Below are positions 20,425-31,354 of a stretch of 64,000 nucleotides of DNA, in pieces (position 1 is the first letter of the stretch; the number at the start of each line of letters is the position of its first letter). The stretch spans positions 1 to 64,000 of the forward strand of contig NZ_FXAN01000039.1 in NCBI RefSeq assembly GCF_900176645.1, read 5' to 3'. The position numbers and the translations under genes were made by a program. The DNA is from Burkholderia singularis (GTDB lineage: Bacteria; Pseudomonadota; Gammaproteobacteria; Burkholderiales; Burkholderiaceae). The notes under the pieces were generated by a model that was given only the letters and a program-made list of their open reading frames with translations, was not told the DNA's origin and ran no database searches.

Positions 20425-21101
20425 CTTGTGACCTTTTTCTGGAAACCCTTGACCAACATCGACGCGACCGAGCACACGACGAAATAGCATGCGCCCGCGA
20501 ACAGGATCATCTCGACGTTCGTGCCGTCGCGATCGCCGATATTCGCGGCCGTGCGGAAGAAGTCCGCGAGGCTGATCACATAGACGAGCGAGGTATCCTG
20601 GAACAGCACGATCGCTTGCGTGAGCAACAGCGGCACCATCGCGCGAAAAGCCTGCGGCAGGATCACGAGGCGCATCGCCTGCGCGTAGTTCATGCCGAGC
20701 GCGAATGCCGCGTTGACCTGCCCGCGCGGCACCGCCTGAATACCGGCGCGGATGATCTCCGAATAATACGCAGCCTCGAACAGCGAGAACGCGACCATCG
20801 CCGACGCGAGCCGGATGTCGAGCGTCGGCGACAGCCCGAGCACGCCTTGCAGCACCTGCGGCACGATCAGGAAGAACCACAGCAGCACCATCACGAGCGG
20901 AATCGAGCGGAACACCGTCACGTAGCCTTGCGCGAACCATTGCAACGGCTTCACGCCGGACAGGCGCATCAGCGCGAGCAGCGTGCCCCAGACGATCCCG
21001 ACCACGATCGCGATCAGCGTGATCTTGAACGTGACGATCGCGCCCGTCCAAAGCGTCGGCAGCGCGCCGGGAATACTACTCCAGTCGAACTGATGCATCA
21101 C
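20421..21101 (-). CDS. gltK: glutamate/aspartate ABC transporter permease GltK
   Basis: 226-residue inner-membrane permease of the HisMQ/GltJK class with about five hydrophobic segments. The EAA loop reads [25 protein letters not shown], the site that docks on GltL. It starts [14 protein letters not shown], overlaps the gltJ stop codon by 4 bp and the gltL start by 4 bp, so the three genes are translated as a unit. Confidence 0.95.
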
Positions 21102-21838
21102 TTGCCTCCGATATAGCCGGGCAGCCGGGACTTGCGTTCGACCCAGCGCATGAACGTCATCACGATCAGATTGATGATCACGTAGGCCAGCGTCACCGCG
21201 ATGAACGACTCATAGGTCTGCGCGGTGTAGTCGACGAGTTGGCGCGCCTGCGCGGACAGATCGAGCAGACCGATCGTCGAGGCCACCGCGGAATTCTTGA
21301 AAATGTTCAGAAATTCCGACGTGAGCGGCGGCACGATAATCCGGTAGGCAACGGGCAGCAGCACGTAACGATACGTCTGCCATTGCGTGAAGCCCATCGC
21401 GAGGCCGGCCGCGCGCTGGCCCCTGGGCAGCGCGTTGATCCCCGAGCGCACCTGCTCGCACACGCGCGCGCCGGTGAAAAGCCCGAGACAGACGACCGAC
21501 GCCGTGAAGAACTGCGTGCCCGGCGGCAATTGCTTGATCCATGTGCCGATCGACGCGGGCAACAGTTCCGGCACGACGAGATACCAGACGAAGAACTGCA
21601 CGATGAGCGGGATATTGCGGAAAATCGATACATACAGCGTACCGATCGCCGCGAGCCCCTTGTTCGGCACGGTGCGTAGCACGCCGAACAACGAGCCGAC
21701 GGCGAGCGCGATCACCCAGGCGACGAGCGACACCTTGACCGTCACCCAGAACCCCGACATCAGCCAGCCGAGGTAGGTGGTCGGTTCGCCAGTCGAAACG
21801 GGGGAAAGGAAAATGCCCCAGTTCCAGTGGTAAGACAT
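21098..21838 (-). CDS. gltJ: glutamate/aspartate ABC transporter permease GltJ
   Basis: 246-residue permease partner of GltK. An N-terminal periplasmic stretch ([14 protein letters not shown]) precedes the membrane segments, followed by the EAA loop [29 protein letters not shown] hairpin with T-tract lies between gltI and this gene, so gltJKL are probably expressed below gltI. Confidence 0.95.
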   Translation of the reverse strand: MSYHWNWGIFLSPVSTGEPTTYLGWLMSGFWVTVKVSLVAWVIALAVGSLFGVLRTVPNKGLAAIGTLYVSIFRNIPLIVQFFVWYLVVPELLPASIGTWIKQLPPGTQFFTASVVCLGLFTGARVCEQVRSGINALPRGQRAAGLAMGFTQWQTYRYVLLPVAYRIIVPPLTSEFLNIFKNSAVASTIGLLDLSAQARQLVDYTAQTYESFIAVTLAYVIINLIVMTFMRWVERKSRLPGYIGGK

Positions 21839-21848
21839 AGCGAGACTC

Positions 21849-21887
21849 CGGCAAAAAGAAACGGAAGAAGCCGAGCCTCTTCCGTTT
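21849..21887 (-). terminator. gltI-gltJ intercistronic terminator/attenuator
   Basis: AAACGGAAGA (21859-21868) pairs with TCTTCCGTTT (21878-21887) around a 9-nt loop. The minus-strand 3' side reads CTTTTTGCC. Its place after the binding-protein gene and before the permease genes suggests partial termination that lets the binding protein be made in excess, a usual feature of ABC uptake operons. Confidence 0.75.
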
Positions 21888-21921
21888 CATCAGCGCTAAA
21901 CAGGTTCGAACAGCGGTACGC

Positions 21922-22815
21922 TCAGTCGAGCGCCTTGTCGTTCGGAGCGGCGTAGAGCTTCTTCATCGCGTCGGAGAGCGGGAAGTTCAGGTTCAGCCCC
22001 TTCGGCGGAATCGGATTCTCGAACCACTTCGCGTAGATCTTCGCGGCTTCGCCCGATTTCTCGACATCCGCGATCGCGTCGTCGACCACCTTCTTGAACG
22101 CCGGATCGTCCTTGCGCATCATGCAGCCATACGCTTCCTGAGACTGGGCCGTGCCGACGATCACCCAGTTGCCCGGCTGCTTGGCCTTCGCGCGCTCGCC
22201 TGCGAGCAGCGCGTCGTCCATCATGAACGCGGCCGCGCGGCCCGTCTCGAGCGTCTGGAACGACTCGCCGTGGTCCTTCGCGCTGATGATCGTCATGCCC
22301 ATCTGCTTTTCGTTGTTCATCGCGCGCAGCAGACGCTCGGACGTAGTGCCCGCCGTGGTCACGACCGTCTTGCCCTTCAGATCGGCAAAATCCTTGATGC
22401 CCGAATCCTTGGCCGTCATCAGGCGCGTGCCGATCACGAAAATCGTGTTCGAGAACGCCGCCTGCTTCTGGCGGTCGAGGTTGTTCGTCGTCGAGCCGCA
22501 CTCGATGTCGACCGTGCCGTTCTGCACGAGCGGAATGCGGTTCTGCGACGTCACCGGAATGTTCTTCACCTGCAGGTTCGGCAGACTCAGCTTCTTCTTG
22601 ACCGCGTCGACGACCTTCATCTGGAAGTCGCGCGAATAGCCGACCACCTGCTGGTTCTGATCGTAGTACGAGAACGGAATCGACGATTCGCGGTGTCCGA
22701 GCGAAATCACGCCGGAGTCCTTGATTTTTTTCAGCGTGCCCGTCTCCTGGGCAATGGCGCCGCCTGCGAACACGCTCAGCATCGCAGCCATCAGCATGGC
22801 TTGTTGGAATTTCAT
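21922..22815 (-). CDS. gltI: glutamate/aspartate ABC transporter substrate-binding protein
   Basis: 297-residue periplasmic protein. The signal peptide is MKFQQAMLMAAMLSVFAGGAIAQ with cleavage near Ala22. Mature family motifs are GVISLGHRESSIPFSYYD, VDIECGSTTNNLDRQKQAAFS and the hinge segment MMDDALLAGERAKAKQPGNW. The start at 22815 is preferred over 22824 because AGGAG lies 9 nt upstream of it. It leads the gltIJKL operon and lies 233 bp downstream of gdhA on the same strand, linking glutamate uptake and catabolism. Confidence 0.95.
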   Translation of the reverse strand: MKFQQAMLMAAMLSVFAGGAIAQETGTLKKIKDSGVISLGHRESSIPFSYYDQNQQVVGYSRDFQMKVVDAVKKKLSLPNLQVKNIPVTSQNRIPLVQNGTVDIECGSTTNNLDRQKQAAFSNTIFVIGTRLMTAKDSGIKDFADLKGKTVVTTAGTTSERLLRAMNNEKQMGMTIISAKDHGESFQTLETGRAAAFMMDDALLAGERAKAKQPGNWVIVGTAQSQEAYGCMMRKDDPAFKKVVDDAIADVEKSGEAAKIYAKWFENPIPPKGLNLNFPLSDAMKKLYAAPNDKALD

Positions 22816-22955
22816 TATGGTCATCTCCTTGGCGAAAACCCGCGCCAGTTTAGCAAAGTCATATTTTTGAAAGTAATGGTCGTAAACCACACTCCCGGCG
22901 GGGCAGGTTGCGCATACGCAATACATCCATCCATAGTAGACGCTCCGCATACGCG

Positions 22956-22987
22956 CGCGGGCGGCCTCGTACTCGAGGCCGCCCGCG
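22956..22987. other. 14-bp perfect hairpin between gdhA and gltI
   Basis: CGCGGGCGGCCTCG (22956-22969) pairs with CGAGGCCGCCCGCG (22974-22987) around TACT. On the minus strand no T-tract follows, so it is not a textbook terminator. It may protect the gdhA 3' end or assist Rho-dependent termination. Confidence 0.6.
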
Positions 22988-23048
22988 AAAAAACGAGGCG
23001 CCGCCCGCAGGCCGCGCCGCCACACCGGCCAACAGGCCGGCCAAAGGA

Positions 23049-24353
23049 TCAGGGGTACAGACCGCGCATTTCGCGCGCCATCAGGATGCGCTTGCACGCA
23101 ACGATGAACGCGGCGGTGCGCACTGACACCTTGTGCTCCTCGGCCACCGCCCACACGCCGGCGAACGCTTCGCGCATCACCCGTTCGAGACGGTGGTTGA
23201 TCTCGTCCTCGGTCCAGAAGAAGCTCGAGAAGTCCTGCACCCACTCAAAGTACGACACGGTCACGCCGCCCGCATTCGCGATCACGTCGGGAATCACGAG
23301 CACGCCGTTGGCGCTCAGGATGTCGTCGGCCGCCGTCGTGGTCGGGCCGTTCGCGCCTTCGACGACGATCTTCGTGCGGATCTTCGACGCATTCTTCTCG
23401 GTAATCTGGTTTTCGAGCGCGGCCGGAATCAGGATTTCCGTCTCGACCGTCCAGAACTCATCGTTCGGCATCGGCTCGGCGCCCGTGAAACCGGCGACAC
23501 CTCCCGTCTGCGCGACGTGATCCAGCAGCTTGGCCGTATCGACGCCTGCCGGCTGGTAAATCGTGCCGGTGTGATCCTGAACCACGATCACCTTCGCGCC
23601 CGCTTCCTGGAACAGCCGAGCGGCGATTCCGCCGACATTGCCGAAGCCCTGTACCGCGATGCGCGCGCCCTCGATCTCAACGCCCTTCTTCTTTGCGGCT
23701 TCGCAGCCGACCACGAAAACGCCGCGGCCCGTCGCTTCCTTGCGGCCGAGCGAGCCGCCCAGCGAAATCGGCTTGCCGGTCACCACGCCCGTCGCGGTCT
23801 GGCCCTGGTTCATCGAGTAGGTGTCCATCATCCACGCCATCACCTGCTCGTTGGTGTTGACGTCGGGCGCCGGAATATCGGTGTTCGGCCCGATGATGAT
23901 GCCGATCTCGCTCGTGTAGCGGCGCGTCACGCGCTCGAGTTCGCCGCGCGAGAGCTTGCGCGGATCGACGCGGATGCCGCCCTTCGCGCCGCCGTATGGC
24001 ACGTTGACCGCCGCGTTCTTCACCGACATCCATGCGGACAGCGCCATCACTTCGGACAACGTGACATCCTGGTGATAGCGCACGCCGCCCTTGCCCGGCC
24101 CGCGCGACACGTTGTGCTGCACGCGATAGCCTTCGAAGTGCGCGACGGTGCCGTTATCGAGCTCGATCGGCACGTCGACGATCAGAATGCGCTTCGGGCG
24201 CTTGAGCGTTTCGAGCCAGCGCGAGAGCGAGCCGAGATACGGCGCGACACGGTCGACTTGCTGCAAATAGTTGCCCCAGGGCCCGAGATCGTCCGCGTGC
24301 AGGTATGACGGAATGGATTGCGCAACGGACGGGGACTGCGAATGCGAAGACAT
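23049..24353 (-). CDS. gdhA: glutamate dehydrogenase
   Basis: 434-residue Glu/Leu/Phe/Val dehydrogenase interconverting glutamate and 2-oxoglutarate plus ammonia. Catalytic-lysine and substrate segments are [20 protein letters not shown] and the K in the N-terminal [12 protein letters not shown] block. The dinucleotide fold starts at [17 protein letters not shown]-like sequence ([10 protein letters not shown]). The closing sequence [22 protein letters not shown] is typical. The start [18 protein letters not shown] at 24353 gives the usual beta-proteobacterial length. Upstream of gltIJKL on the same strand. Confidence 0.96.
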   Translation of the reverse strand: MSSHSQSPSVAQSIPSYLHADDLGPWGNYLQQVDRVAPYLGSLSRWLETLKRPKRILIVDVPIELDNGTVAHFEGYRVQHNVSRGPGKGGVRYHQDVTLSEVMALSAWMSVKNAAVNVPYGGAKGGIRVDPRKLSRGELERVTRRYTSEIGIIIGPNTDIPAPDVNTNEQVMAWMMDTYSMNQGQTATGVVTGKPISLGGSLGRKEATGRGVFVVGCEAAKKKGVEIEGARIAVQGFGNVGGIAARLFQEAGAKVIVVQDHTGTIYQPAGVDTAKLLDHVAQTGGVAGFTGAEPMPNDEFWTVETEILIPAALENQITEKNASKIRTKIVVEGANGPTTTAADDILSANGVLVIPDVIANAGGVTVSYFEWVQDFSSFFWTEDEINHRLERVMREAFAGVWAVAEEHKVSVRTAAFIVACKRILMAREMRGLYP

Positions 24354-24584
24354 GGAATCTCCAACGGTCGAAGAATGCGCCCATTGTCGAAAAAGCCCAT
24401 TTCGAAATCCAATGCCGTTTGCTTATTCGATTATGCATTTCTTGCATGATCGGGCTTTTGCGCGAAAAACCGTCGATACGCAGCGCGAACACACGCAATT
24501 GCGGTGCGATCGGTCGCCGCAATTTTCATGTGCGCAACGGCGGGCGGCGTGACGGCGCGCCGGCCTCGCGCGCGTGCCGCAGGC

Positions 24585-25532
24585 TCAGCGCGCGTCCAGT
24601 TCGTCGCGCACCACGTCCCAGAGCGCGCTCACCAGCTGGCGGCGTGACTCGTCGCCCTGCACGGCGAGCTTGTCTCGATAAAGACGGATCTCCATGGTCA
24701 GCGTGAACGGCTCCGCACCGCCTTTCGCCGCGCGGCCGAGCCGCACGAGCCGCCCGCCCGCGACCGCATCCTCGACCGCGCTGTGCGGCAGGAACGCGAC
24801 GCCGTGCCCGGCGAGCGCCATCGCCTTCAGCGCCTCGGCCATGTCGGTCTCGTACACCTTGTCCAGATAAAGCGGCGTATGGGCGTTCGAGATGATCACT
24901 TCGGTCATCCGGCCCAGGTACGCGTTCGGCGTATAAGACAAGTAAGGCACGGGCGCATCGGCCGCGCCGGGCAGCGCGTAGCGCGCGCGGCCGCCGCGCC
25001 CGGGCGCCGAGAATGGGCTGATCGGCTCCGCGCCGAGCGTGAGCATGTCGTAGCGCGCGGGATCGAGCGCGACGGGATGGCTCGGATGGTGGTAGCCCAT
25101 CACCAGGTCGCAACCGCCCTCGACGAGCGACAGCACCGCATCGTGTACGTTGAGCGCGCGCAGCCGCGTATGCACCGGCCCCATCTTCGCTTCGATCCGC
25201 TGAAGCCAGCGCGGAAAGTACGTGAGCGACAGCGTGTGCGGCACGGCGAATTCGATCGTCGGCACCGGCGCGCCGATATGGCCGCGCAACAGCGTGCGCG
25301 CCTCGTGCGCCTGCGACAGCATCGCGAGCGCCTGCTCGTAAAACACCTGGCCTGCCTGCGTGACGCGGGTCGGGTAGACCGAACGATCGATCAATTCCGT
25401 GCCGAGCCACGCTTCGAGCGCCTGGATGCGCCGCGAAAACGCCGGTTGCGAAACGTGACGCAGTTCAGCCGAGCGGCTGAAGCTGCGCGTTTCCGCGAGC
25501 GACACGAAATCCTCGAGCCATTTGAGTTCCAT
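24585..25532 (-). CDS. LysR family transcriptional regulator
   Basis: 315-residue LysR-type regulator. The N-terminal winged helix-turn-helix is MELKWLEDFVSLAETRSFSRSAELRHVSQPAFSRRIQALEAWLG, and the effector-binding domain follows from about residue 90. The start at 25532 is the ATG that opens the HTH. It lies divergent from the NarK-type transporter gene with 385 bp between them, and downstream of the gdhA upstream region, so either could be its target. The ligand is unknown. Confidence 0.9.
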   Translation of the reverse strand: MELKWLEDFVSLAETRSFSRSAELRHVSQPAFSRRIQALEAWLGTELIDRSVYPTRVTQAGQVFYEQALAMLSQAHEARTLLRGHIGAPVPTIEFAVPHTLSLTYFPRWLQRIEAKMGPVHTRLRALNVHDAVLSLVEGGCDLVMGYHHPSHPVALDPARYDMLTLGAEPISPFSAPGRGGRARYALPGAADAPVPYLSYTPNAYLGRMTEVIISNAHTPLYLDKVYETDMAEALKAMALAGHGVAFLPHSAVEDAVAGGRLVRLGRAAKGGAEPFTLTMEIRLYRDKLAVQGDESRRQLVSALWDVVRDELDAR

Positions 25533-25917
25533 ACGAGCCCTTTTGCGCCTTTGCGCGATCTGCGCCAGCCGTGAAGCCCGCATTTTAAACAGCGGCGGGC
25601 GGCGGCAAGCCACGGCGGCACGCATTCGTCAGACTGCTTGCATCGCACCAACGACGCACCGCGCGCACAGACGCGGTGCCGGCAACCACGCCGCGCGCCT
25701 GCCGCCGGTGCGCGCCGCGTCTCGCCTCATCGCGTCTCGTCGTGGGACGCGCCATGCGGCGCGCTCGTTGCGCGGGCGTTCGCGCCACGCGCCGCGGCTG
25801 ACCTGCGGCTGGCATAGGCCTTGCAAAAGACTGCTGGCTCCGTTGCCCGCCGCGGAGCGGTTTCGATCCGGCCCCACCCTGCCTTCAAACGGCAACCGCA
25901 TACGCGAGGCTTTCTCG
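25533..25917. other. 385-bp divergent intergenic region, LysR gene / NarK-type gene
   Basis: No gene is supported; open frames here lack ribosome sites and family similarity. It should hold the promoters of both flanking genes and any LysR (T-N11-A) boxes, but I could not single out one convincing site. Confidence 0.4.
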
Positions 25918-27330
25918 ATGGATACACTGCGCAGCTCTGTCAAAAGCGGCAACTGGCGCTCGCTGCTCGCCTGCTTCCTCTATTTCGACACCGGCTTCAC
26001 CGTCTGGGTGCTGTACGGCCCGCTCGCGCCGTTCATCGGCAAGGACATCGCGATGACGGCCGCGCAGCAAGGCTTTCTCGTCGCGGTGCCGGTGCTCGCG
26101 GCGGCAATCCTGCGCGTGACGCTCGGCAATCTCTATCAGTCCGCCGACGGCCGGCGCATCGCGCTGATGGGCGTGCTGCTGTCCGCTCTGCCCGCCGTCG
26201 TACTGCCGTTCGTGCCAGGCACGCCGTCGTACACGCTGCTGCTCGTGCTCGGCGTGTTTCTCGGCATAGGCGGCGCGAGCTTCGCGGTCGCGCTGCCGAT
26301 GGCGGGCAGCAGCTATCCGCCAAAAGTGCAAGGCCTGGTGCTCGGGCTCGCCGCGGCGGGCAACATCGGCGCGGTGCTCGACGGCTTCATGTTCCCGCAC
26401 ATCGCCGCCGCGCTCGGCTGGAAGTTTTCGACGGCCGCCGCGCTGCCGCTGCTCGCGATCGCGGGCTTCGCGCTGTTCGCATGGGCCGACGACCGCGGCG
26501 AAAAATCGGGCAGCGCGCCGCGCGCGCTTGGTGCGTTCGCGCTCACGCTCGCCGCGCTGATCGCGCTCGTGCTCGCCGTGCACGCGGGCGTGTTCGGCTC
26601 CGGCAAGGCGGGCGTGCTGCTGCTGCCGGTGATGGGCGCGCTCATCGCGATCACGGTGCTGCCCGGCCGCTATCGCGCGGTGCTCGCCGAGCGCGATACG
26701 TGGGTGATCATGCTGATCTACAGCATTACGTTCGGCGGCTTCGTCGGCATGTCGTCATATGTGACGCTGTTGCTCACGACGCTCTATCAGATGCCGAAGA
26801 TCGAAGCGGGCCTGTTCATGTCGATGCTCGCGTTCATCGGCGCGATCGTGCGGCCGCTCGGTGGCTATCTCGCGGATCGCGTCACCGGCGTGCGCGCGCT
26901 GATGGCGATCCTTGCCGCGATCGCCGCGGCCGACTTCGCGTTCGCGGCCATGATGCCGCCGCTCGCAGGCGGCATTGCGCTGCTCGTGTGCCTGTATATC
27001 GCGTTCGGCCTCGGCAACGGCTCGACATTCCAGCTCGTGCCGCACCGCTGGCCGGGCAAGACGGGGCTGCTGTCGGGAATCGTCGGCGCGGCGGGCGGCA
27101 TCGGCGGCTTCTATCTGCCGGTCGTGATGGGCATCGCCAAGGAAAGCACCGGCAGCTATCAGTTCGGCTTCGCGACATTCGGCGCGCTCGCGGCTTGCGC
27201 GCTCGGCGCGCTCGTGTTGCTGCGCGCGCAGTGGCTGCGCTGGGCCGCGCCGGGACATACGGCTCCGACAAGAGGCATGGCGGGTGCAGCCGGCATGCCG
27301 ATCGGCGGCGCGGCGCGCGCGGGCGACTGA
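25918..27330 (+). CDS. MFS transporter, NarK/NasA nitrate-nitrite type
   Basis: 470-residue major facilitator with about 12 membrane segments. NNP-family hallmarks are the start FLYFDTGFTVWVLYGPLAPFIG, GLAAAGNIGAVLDG (first nitrate-signature loop) and GIVGAAGGIGGFYLPVVMG (second signature), with QLVPHRWPGKTGLLSG between. Expected role: nitrate uptake or nitrate/nitrite exchange across the inner membrane. No nitrate reductase gene is in the window. Start ATG at 25918; the frame is open upstream but carries no conserved sequence. Confidence 0.85.
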   Translation: MDTLRSSVKSGNWRSLLACFLYFDTGFTVWVLYGPLAPFIGKDIAMTAAQQGFLVAVPVLAAAILRVTLGNLYQSADGRRIALMGVLLSALPAVVLPFVPGTPSYTLLLVLGVFLGIGGASFAVALPMAGSSYPPKVQGLVLGLAAAGNIGAVLDGFMFPHIAAALGWKFSTAAALPLLAIAGFALFAWADDRGEKSGSAPRALGAFALTLAALIALVLAVHAGVFGSGKAGVLLLPVMGALIAITVLPGRYRAVLAERDTWVIMLIYSITFGGFVGMSSYVTLLLTTLYQMPKIEAGLFMSMLAFIGAIVRPLGGYLADRVTGVRALMAILAAIAAADFAFAAMMPPLAGGIALLVCLYIAFGLGNGSTFQLVPHRWPGKTGLLSGIVGAAGGIGGFYLPVVMGIAKESTGSYQFGFATFGALAACALGALVLLRAQWLRWAAPGHTAPTRGMAGAAGMPIGGAARAGD

Positions 27331-29112
<1,782 letters not shown>

Positions 29113-29155
29113 GCGCCGGCTAACGCGCCGGCGTGCCTGGCGCGCCCGCTCCACG

Positions 29156-29183
29156 ACAAAGGCGCCCCGCGGGGCGCCTTTGT
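29156..29183. terminator. Symmetrical terminator between purB and gntK
   Basis: Perfect 13-bp inverted repeat ACAAAGGCGCCCC/GGGGCGCCTTTGT with a 2-nt centre. It lies 44 bp after the purB stop codon and 47 bp from the gntK stop codon, so it can serve both convergent transcripts. The T-tracts are short (TTTGT). Confidence 0.75.
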
Positions 29184-29229
29184 CATTTGCTACGGAACGG
29201 CGAGCCGCCGCCGCAACGGCCGCCCGCGC

Positions 29230-29745
29230 TCACTGCTGTTGCTGCTGTTGCTGCTCCAGCGCGATTTGCGCGATCACGCGCGCGACGATCTCGTCGGGCG
29301 GCAGCTCGATGCTGACCTCGATCGCCTCGTCCGGGCCCGGCTCCTCGAGCGTATCGAGCTGGCTCTGCAGCAGCGACGGATCGAAGAAGTGCCCGGTGCG
29401 CACCTTCAGCCGCTCGCGCAGCACGTCGAACGAGCCCTTCAGATAAACGAAGCGCACGTCGCGGTCGCCGCCGCGCAGGATATCGCGATACGCGCGTTTC
29501 AGCGACGAGCACGTGAACACCGCCGTCTGCCCGTCACGTTGTTTTTCCTCGATGGCCGCGCGAATCGCCGCGAGCCACGGCCAGCGGTCCTCGTCGGTGA
29601 GCGGAATGCCGTGGTGCATCTTGTCCTTGTTGGCCGCGCTGTGAAATGCGTCGCCATCGGTGAACGTGCACGACAGGCGCTGCGCCAGCAATTCGCCGAT
29701 CCGCGTTTTGCCCGCGCCCGACACGCCCATTGCGATCAGAATCAT
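29230..29745 (-). CDS. gntK: gluconokinase
   Basis: Phosphorylates gluconate to 6-phosphogluconate, which feeds Edd. The 171-residue protein has the P-loop GVSGAGKT at 7-14 and the family blocks FTDGDAFHSAANKDKMHHGIPLTDEDRWPWL, CSSLKRAYRDILR and RTGHFFDPSLLQSQLDTLE. It ends in seven consecutive glutamines coded by alternating CAG/CAA (29233-29253), a short tandem-repeat tail. It follows gntT by 16 bp in one operon. Confidence 0.95.
   Translation of the reverse strand: MILIAMGVSGAGKTRIGELLAQRLSCTFTDGDAFHSAANKDKMHHGIPLTDEDRWPWLAAIRAAIEEKQRDGQTAVFTCSSLKRAYRDILRGGDRDVRFVYLKGSFDVLRERLKVRTGHFFDPSLLQSQLDTLEEPGPDEAIEVSIELPPDEIVARVIAQIALEQQQQQQQ
29233..29253 (-). repeat. polyglutamine CAG/CAA repeat at the end of gntK
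   Basis: Seven glutamine codons in a row (two CAG, CAA, two CAG, CAA, CAG on the minus strand) directly before the stop codon. It is a trinucleotide repeat that could vary in copy number between strains without harming the enzyme core. Confidence 0.8.
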
Positions 29746-29761
29746 TGACTACCCCTTGTTG

Positions 29762-31126
29762 TTACAGGACGGCGCCGATCAGCAGCGTGAACGTGAGCCC
29801 GAGGAGCGAAATCAGCGTCTCGAGCAACGTCCAGGTCTTGAACGTCTGCCCCACCGTCATCCCGAAATATTCCTTGATGAGCCAAAAACCGCCGTCGTTG
29901 ACGTGCGAGAAAATAAGCGAGCCCGAACCGGTCGCGAGCACCAGCAGCTCGGGCTTCACGCCCGCGCCGGCCGCCGCCGCGATCGGCGCGACGATCCCGC
30001 AGGCGGTGGTCATCGCGACCGTCGCCGAGCCCGTCGCGAGACGGATCAGCGCGGCGACGAACCAGCCGAGCAGCAACGGCGACAAATGCGCATGCGAGGC
30101 GCTCGACACGATCTGCTGCGAGATGCCGCTATCGCGCAGGATACCGCCGAAGCCGCCGCCTGCGCCGACGATCAACGTGATGCCCGCGATCGGCGCGAGG
30201 CAGTCGCCGCAGAACTTCTGGATCTGATCGCGATTGAAGCCCTGCTTCGCGCCGAACGTCCAGAAGCTGACGAGCACCGCGATCAGCAGCGCGACGTCGG
30301 ACGTACCGGCGAAACGCAGCAAATTGTTCGGCAGCGTCTTCGGCGCGAACAGCAGGTCGGCCCAACTGCCGACGAGCATCAGTGCAACGGGCAGCAAAAT
30401 CGTGAAGAGCGTGATGCCGAAGCTCGGCAATTCGCGCTGCGCGGCCGGCTTGTCGTGCGAATCGACGAACTGCGCGGCGAGCGGGTTGTTCTGCGGCAGC
30501 TTCACGTACTTGTGGATCACGAGCGCGAACAGCGGCCCGGCGATCAGCGCGGTCGGCACGCCGACGATCAGGCCATAGGCGATCGTCTTGCCGATGTCCG
30601 CGCCGTACTGCTGAACCGCAAGCAGCGCGGCCGGATGCGGCGGAATCAGCCCGTGCACGACCGACAGCCCCGCGACCATCGGCAGCCCGACGAGCAGCAG
30701 CGACTTGCCGGTGCGCTTGGCGACGTTGAACGCGATCGGAATCAACAGCACGAAGCCGACTTCGAAGAAGACCGGCAAGCCAACGATGATCGCGACGAAC
30801 ATCATCGCCCAATGAATGTTCTTCTCACCGAACCAGCGGATCAGCGTCGTCGCGATGCGCTCGGCGCCGCCCGATTCGGCCATCATCTTGCCGAGCATCG
30901 TGCCCAGGCCAACGACGATCGCGATATGGCCGAGCGTGTTGCCGTTGCCCGTCTCGAACGACTTGACGATCTTGTCCATCGGCATGCCGACCGCGAGGCC
31001 CAGGCCGAGCGACACGATGATCAGCACGAGGAACGGATAAATCTTGTATCGCGCGATCATCACGATTAGCGCCGCGATCGCGATCACGGTGTAAATCAGC
31101 AGCGTGCTGCCTTGGACAGCCCCCAT
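29762..31126 (-). CDS. gntT: gluconate permease (GntP family)
   Basis: 454-residue inner-membrane gluconate:H+ symporter with about 12 or more hydrophobic segments. Family features are HWAMMFVAIIVGLPVFFEVGFVLLIPI, HGLIPPHPAALLA, GAGGGFGGILRDSGI and IFSHVNDGGFWLIKEYFGM. First gene of gntT-gntK and located just downstream of edd-eda, so uptake, phosphorylation and Entner-Doudoroff breakdown of gluconate are encoded together. Confidence 0.96.
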   Translation of the reverse strand: MGAVQGSTLLIYTVIAIAALIVMIARYKIYPFLVLIIVSLGLGLAVGMPMDKIVKSFETGNGNTLGHIAIVVGLGTMLGKMMAESGGAERIATTLIRWFGEKNIHWAMMFVAIIVGLPVFFEVGFVLLIPIAFNVAKRTGKSLLLVGLPMVAGLSVVHGLIPPHPAALLAVQQYGADIGKTIAYGLIVGVPTALIAGPLFALVIHKYVKLPQNNPLAAQFVDSHDKPAAQRELPSFGITLFTILLPVALMLVGSWADLLFAPKTLPNNLLRFAGTSDVALLIAVLVSFWTFGAKQGFNRDQIQKFCGDCLAPIAGITLIVGAGGGFGGILRDSGISQQIVSSASHAHLSPLLLGWFVAALIRLATGSATVAMTTACGIVAPIAAAAGAGVKPELLVLATGSGSLIFSHVNDGGFWLIKEYFGMTVGQTFKTWTLLETLISLLGLTFTLLIGAVL

Positions 31127-31236
31127 ATGGCACTCCTCCTTGGGATTTTTCGAGCCGGGCGCGCGGCAAGCCGCGTGACGCCCGGCGCTTTAAGTCTCCG
31201 ATACAGAACGCGGATGCCCGCCTGTCAGGACGCTGA

Positions 31237-31275
31237 ATTCTACTTTTGTTCAGTGCTTCGCGATAGAACCGGTTC
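31237..31275 (-). promoter_or_regulatory. candidate gntT promoter with LacI-type palindrome
   Basis: GAACCGGTTC (31266-31275) is a perfect palindrome with the central CG seen in LacI/GntR-family operators. On the minus strand it sits just upstream of a weak -35 position and a -10-like TAGAAT (31242-31237), about 110 bp before the gntT start. No LacI-type gene is in the window, so the binding protein would be encoded elsewhere. Confidence 0.45.
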
Positions 31276-31354
31276 CATCAGCGGAAACCCTCACCAAACA
31301 AGGACTAGGGAAAACATCTCCATTTGCGGATTCTAGGGGAATCCGGTCCGATGC

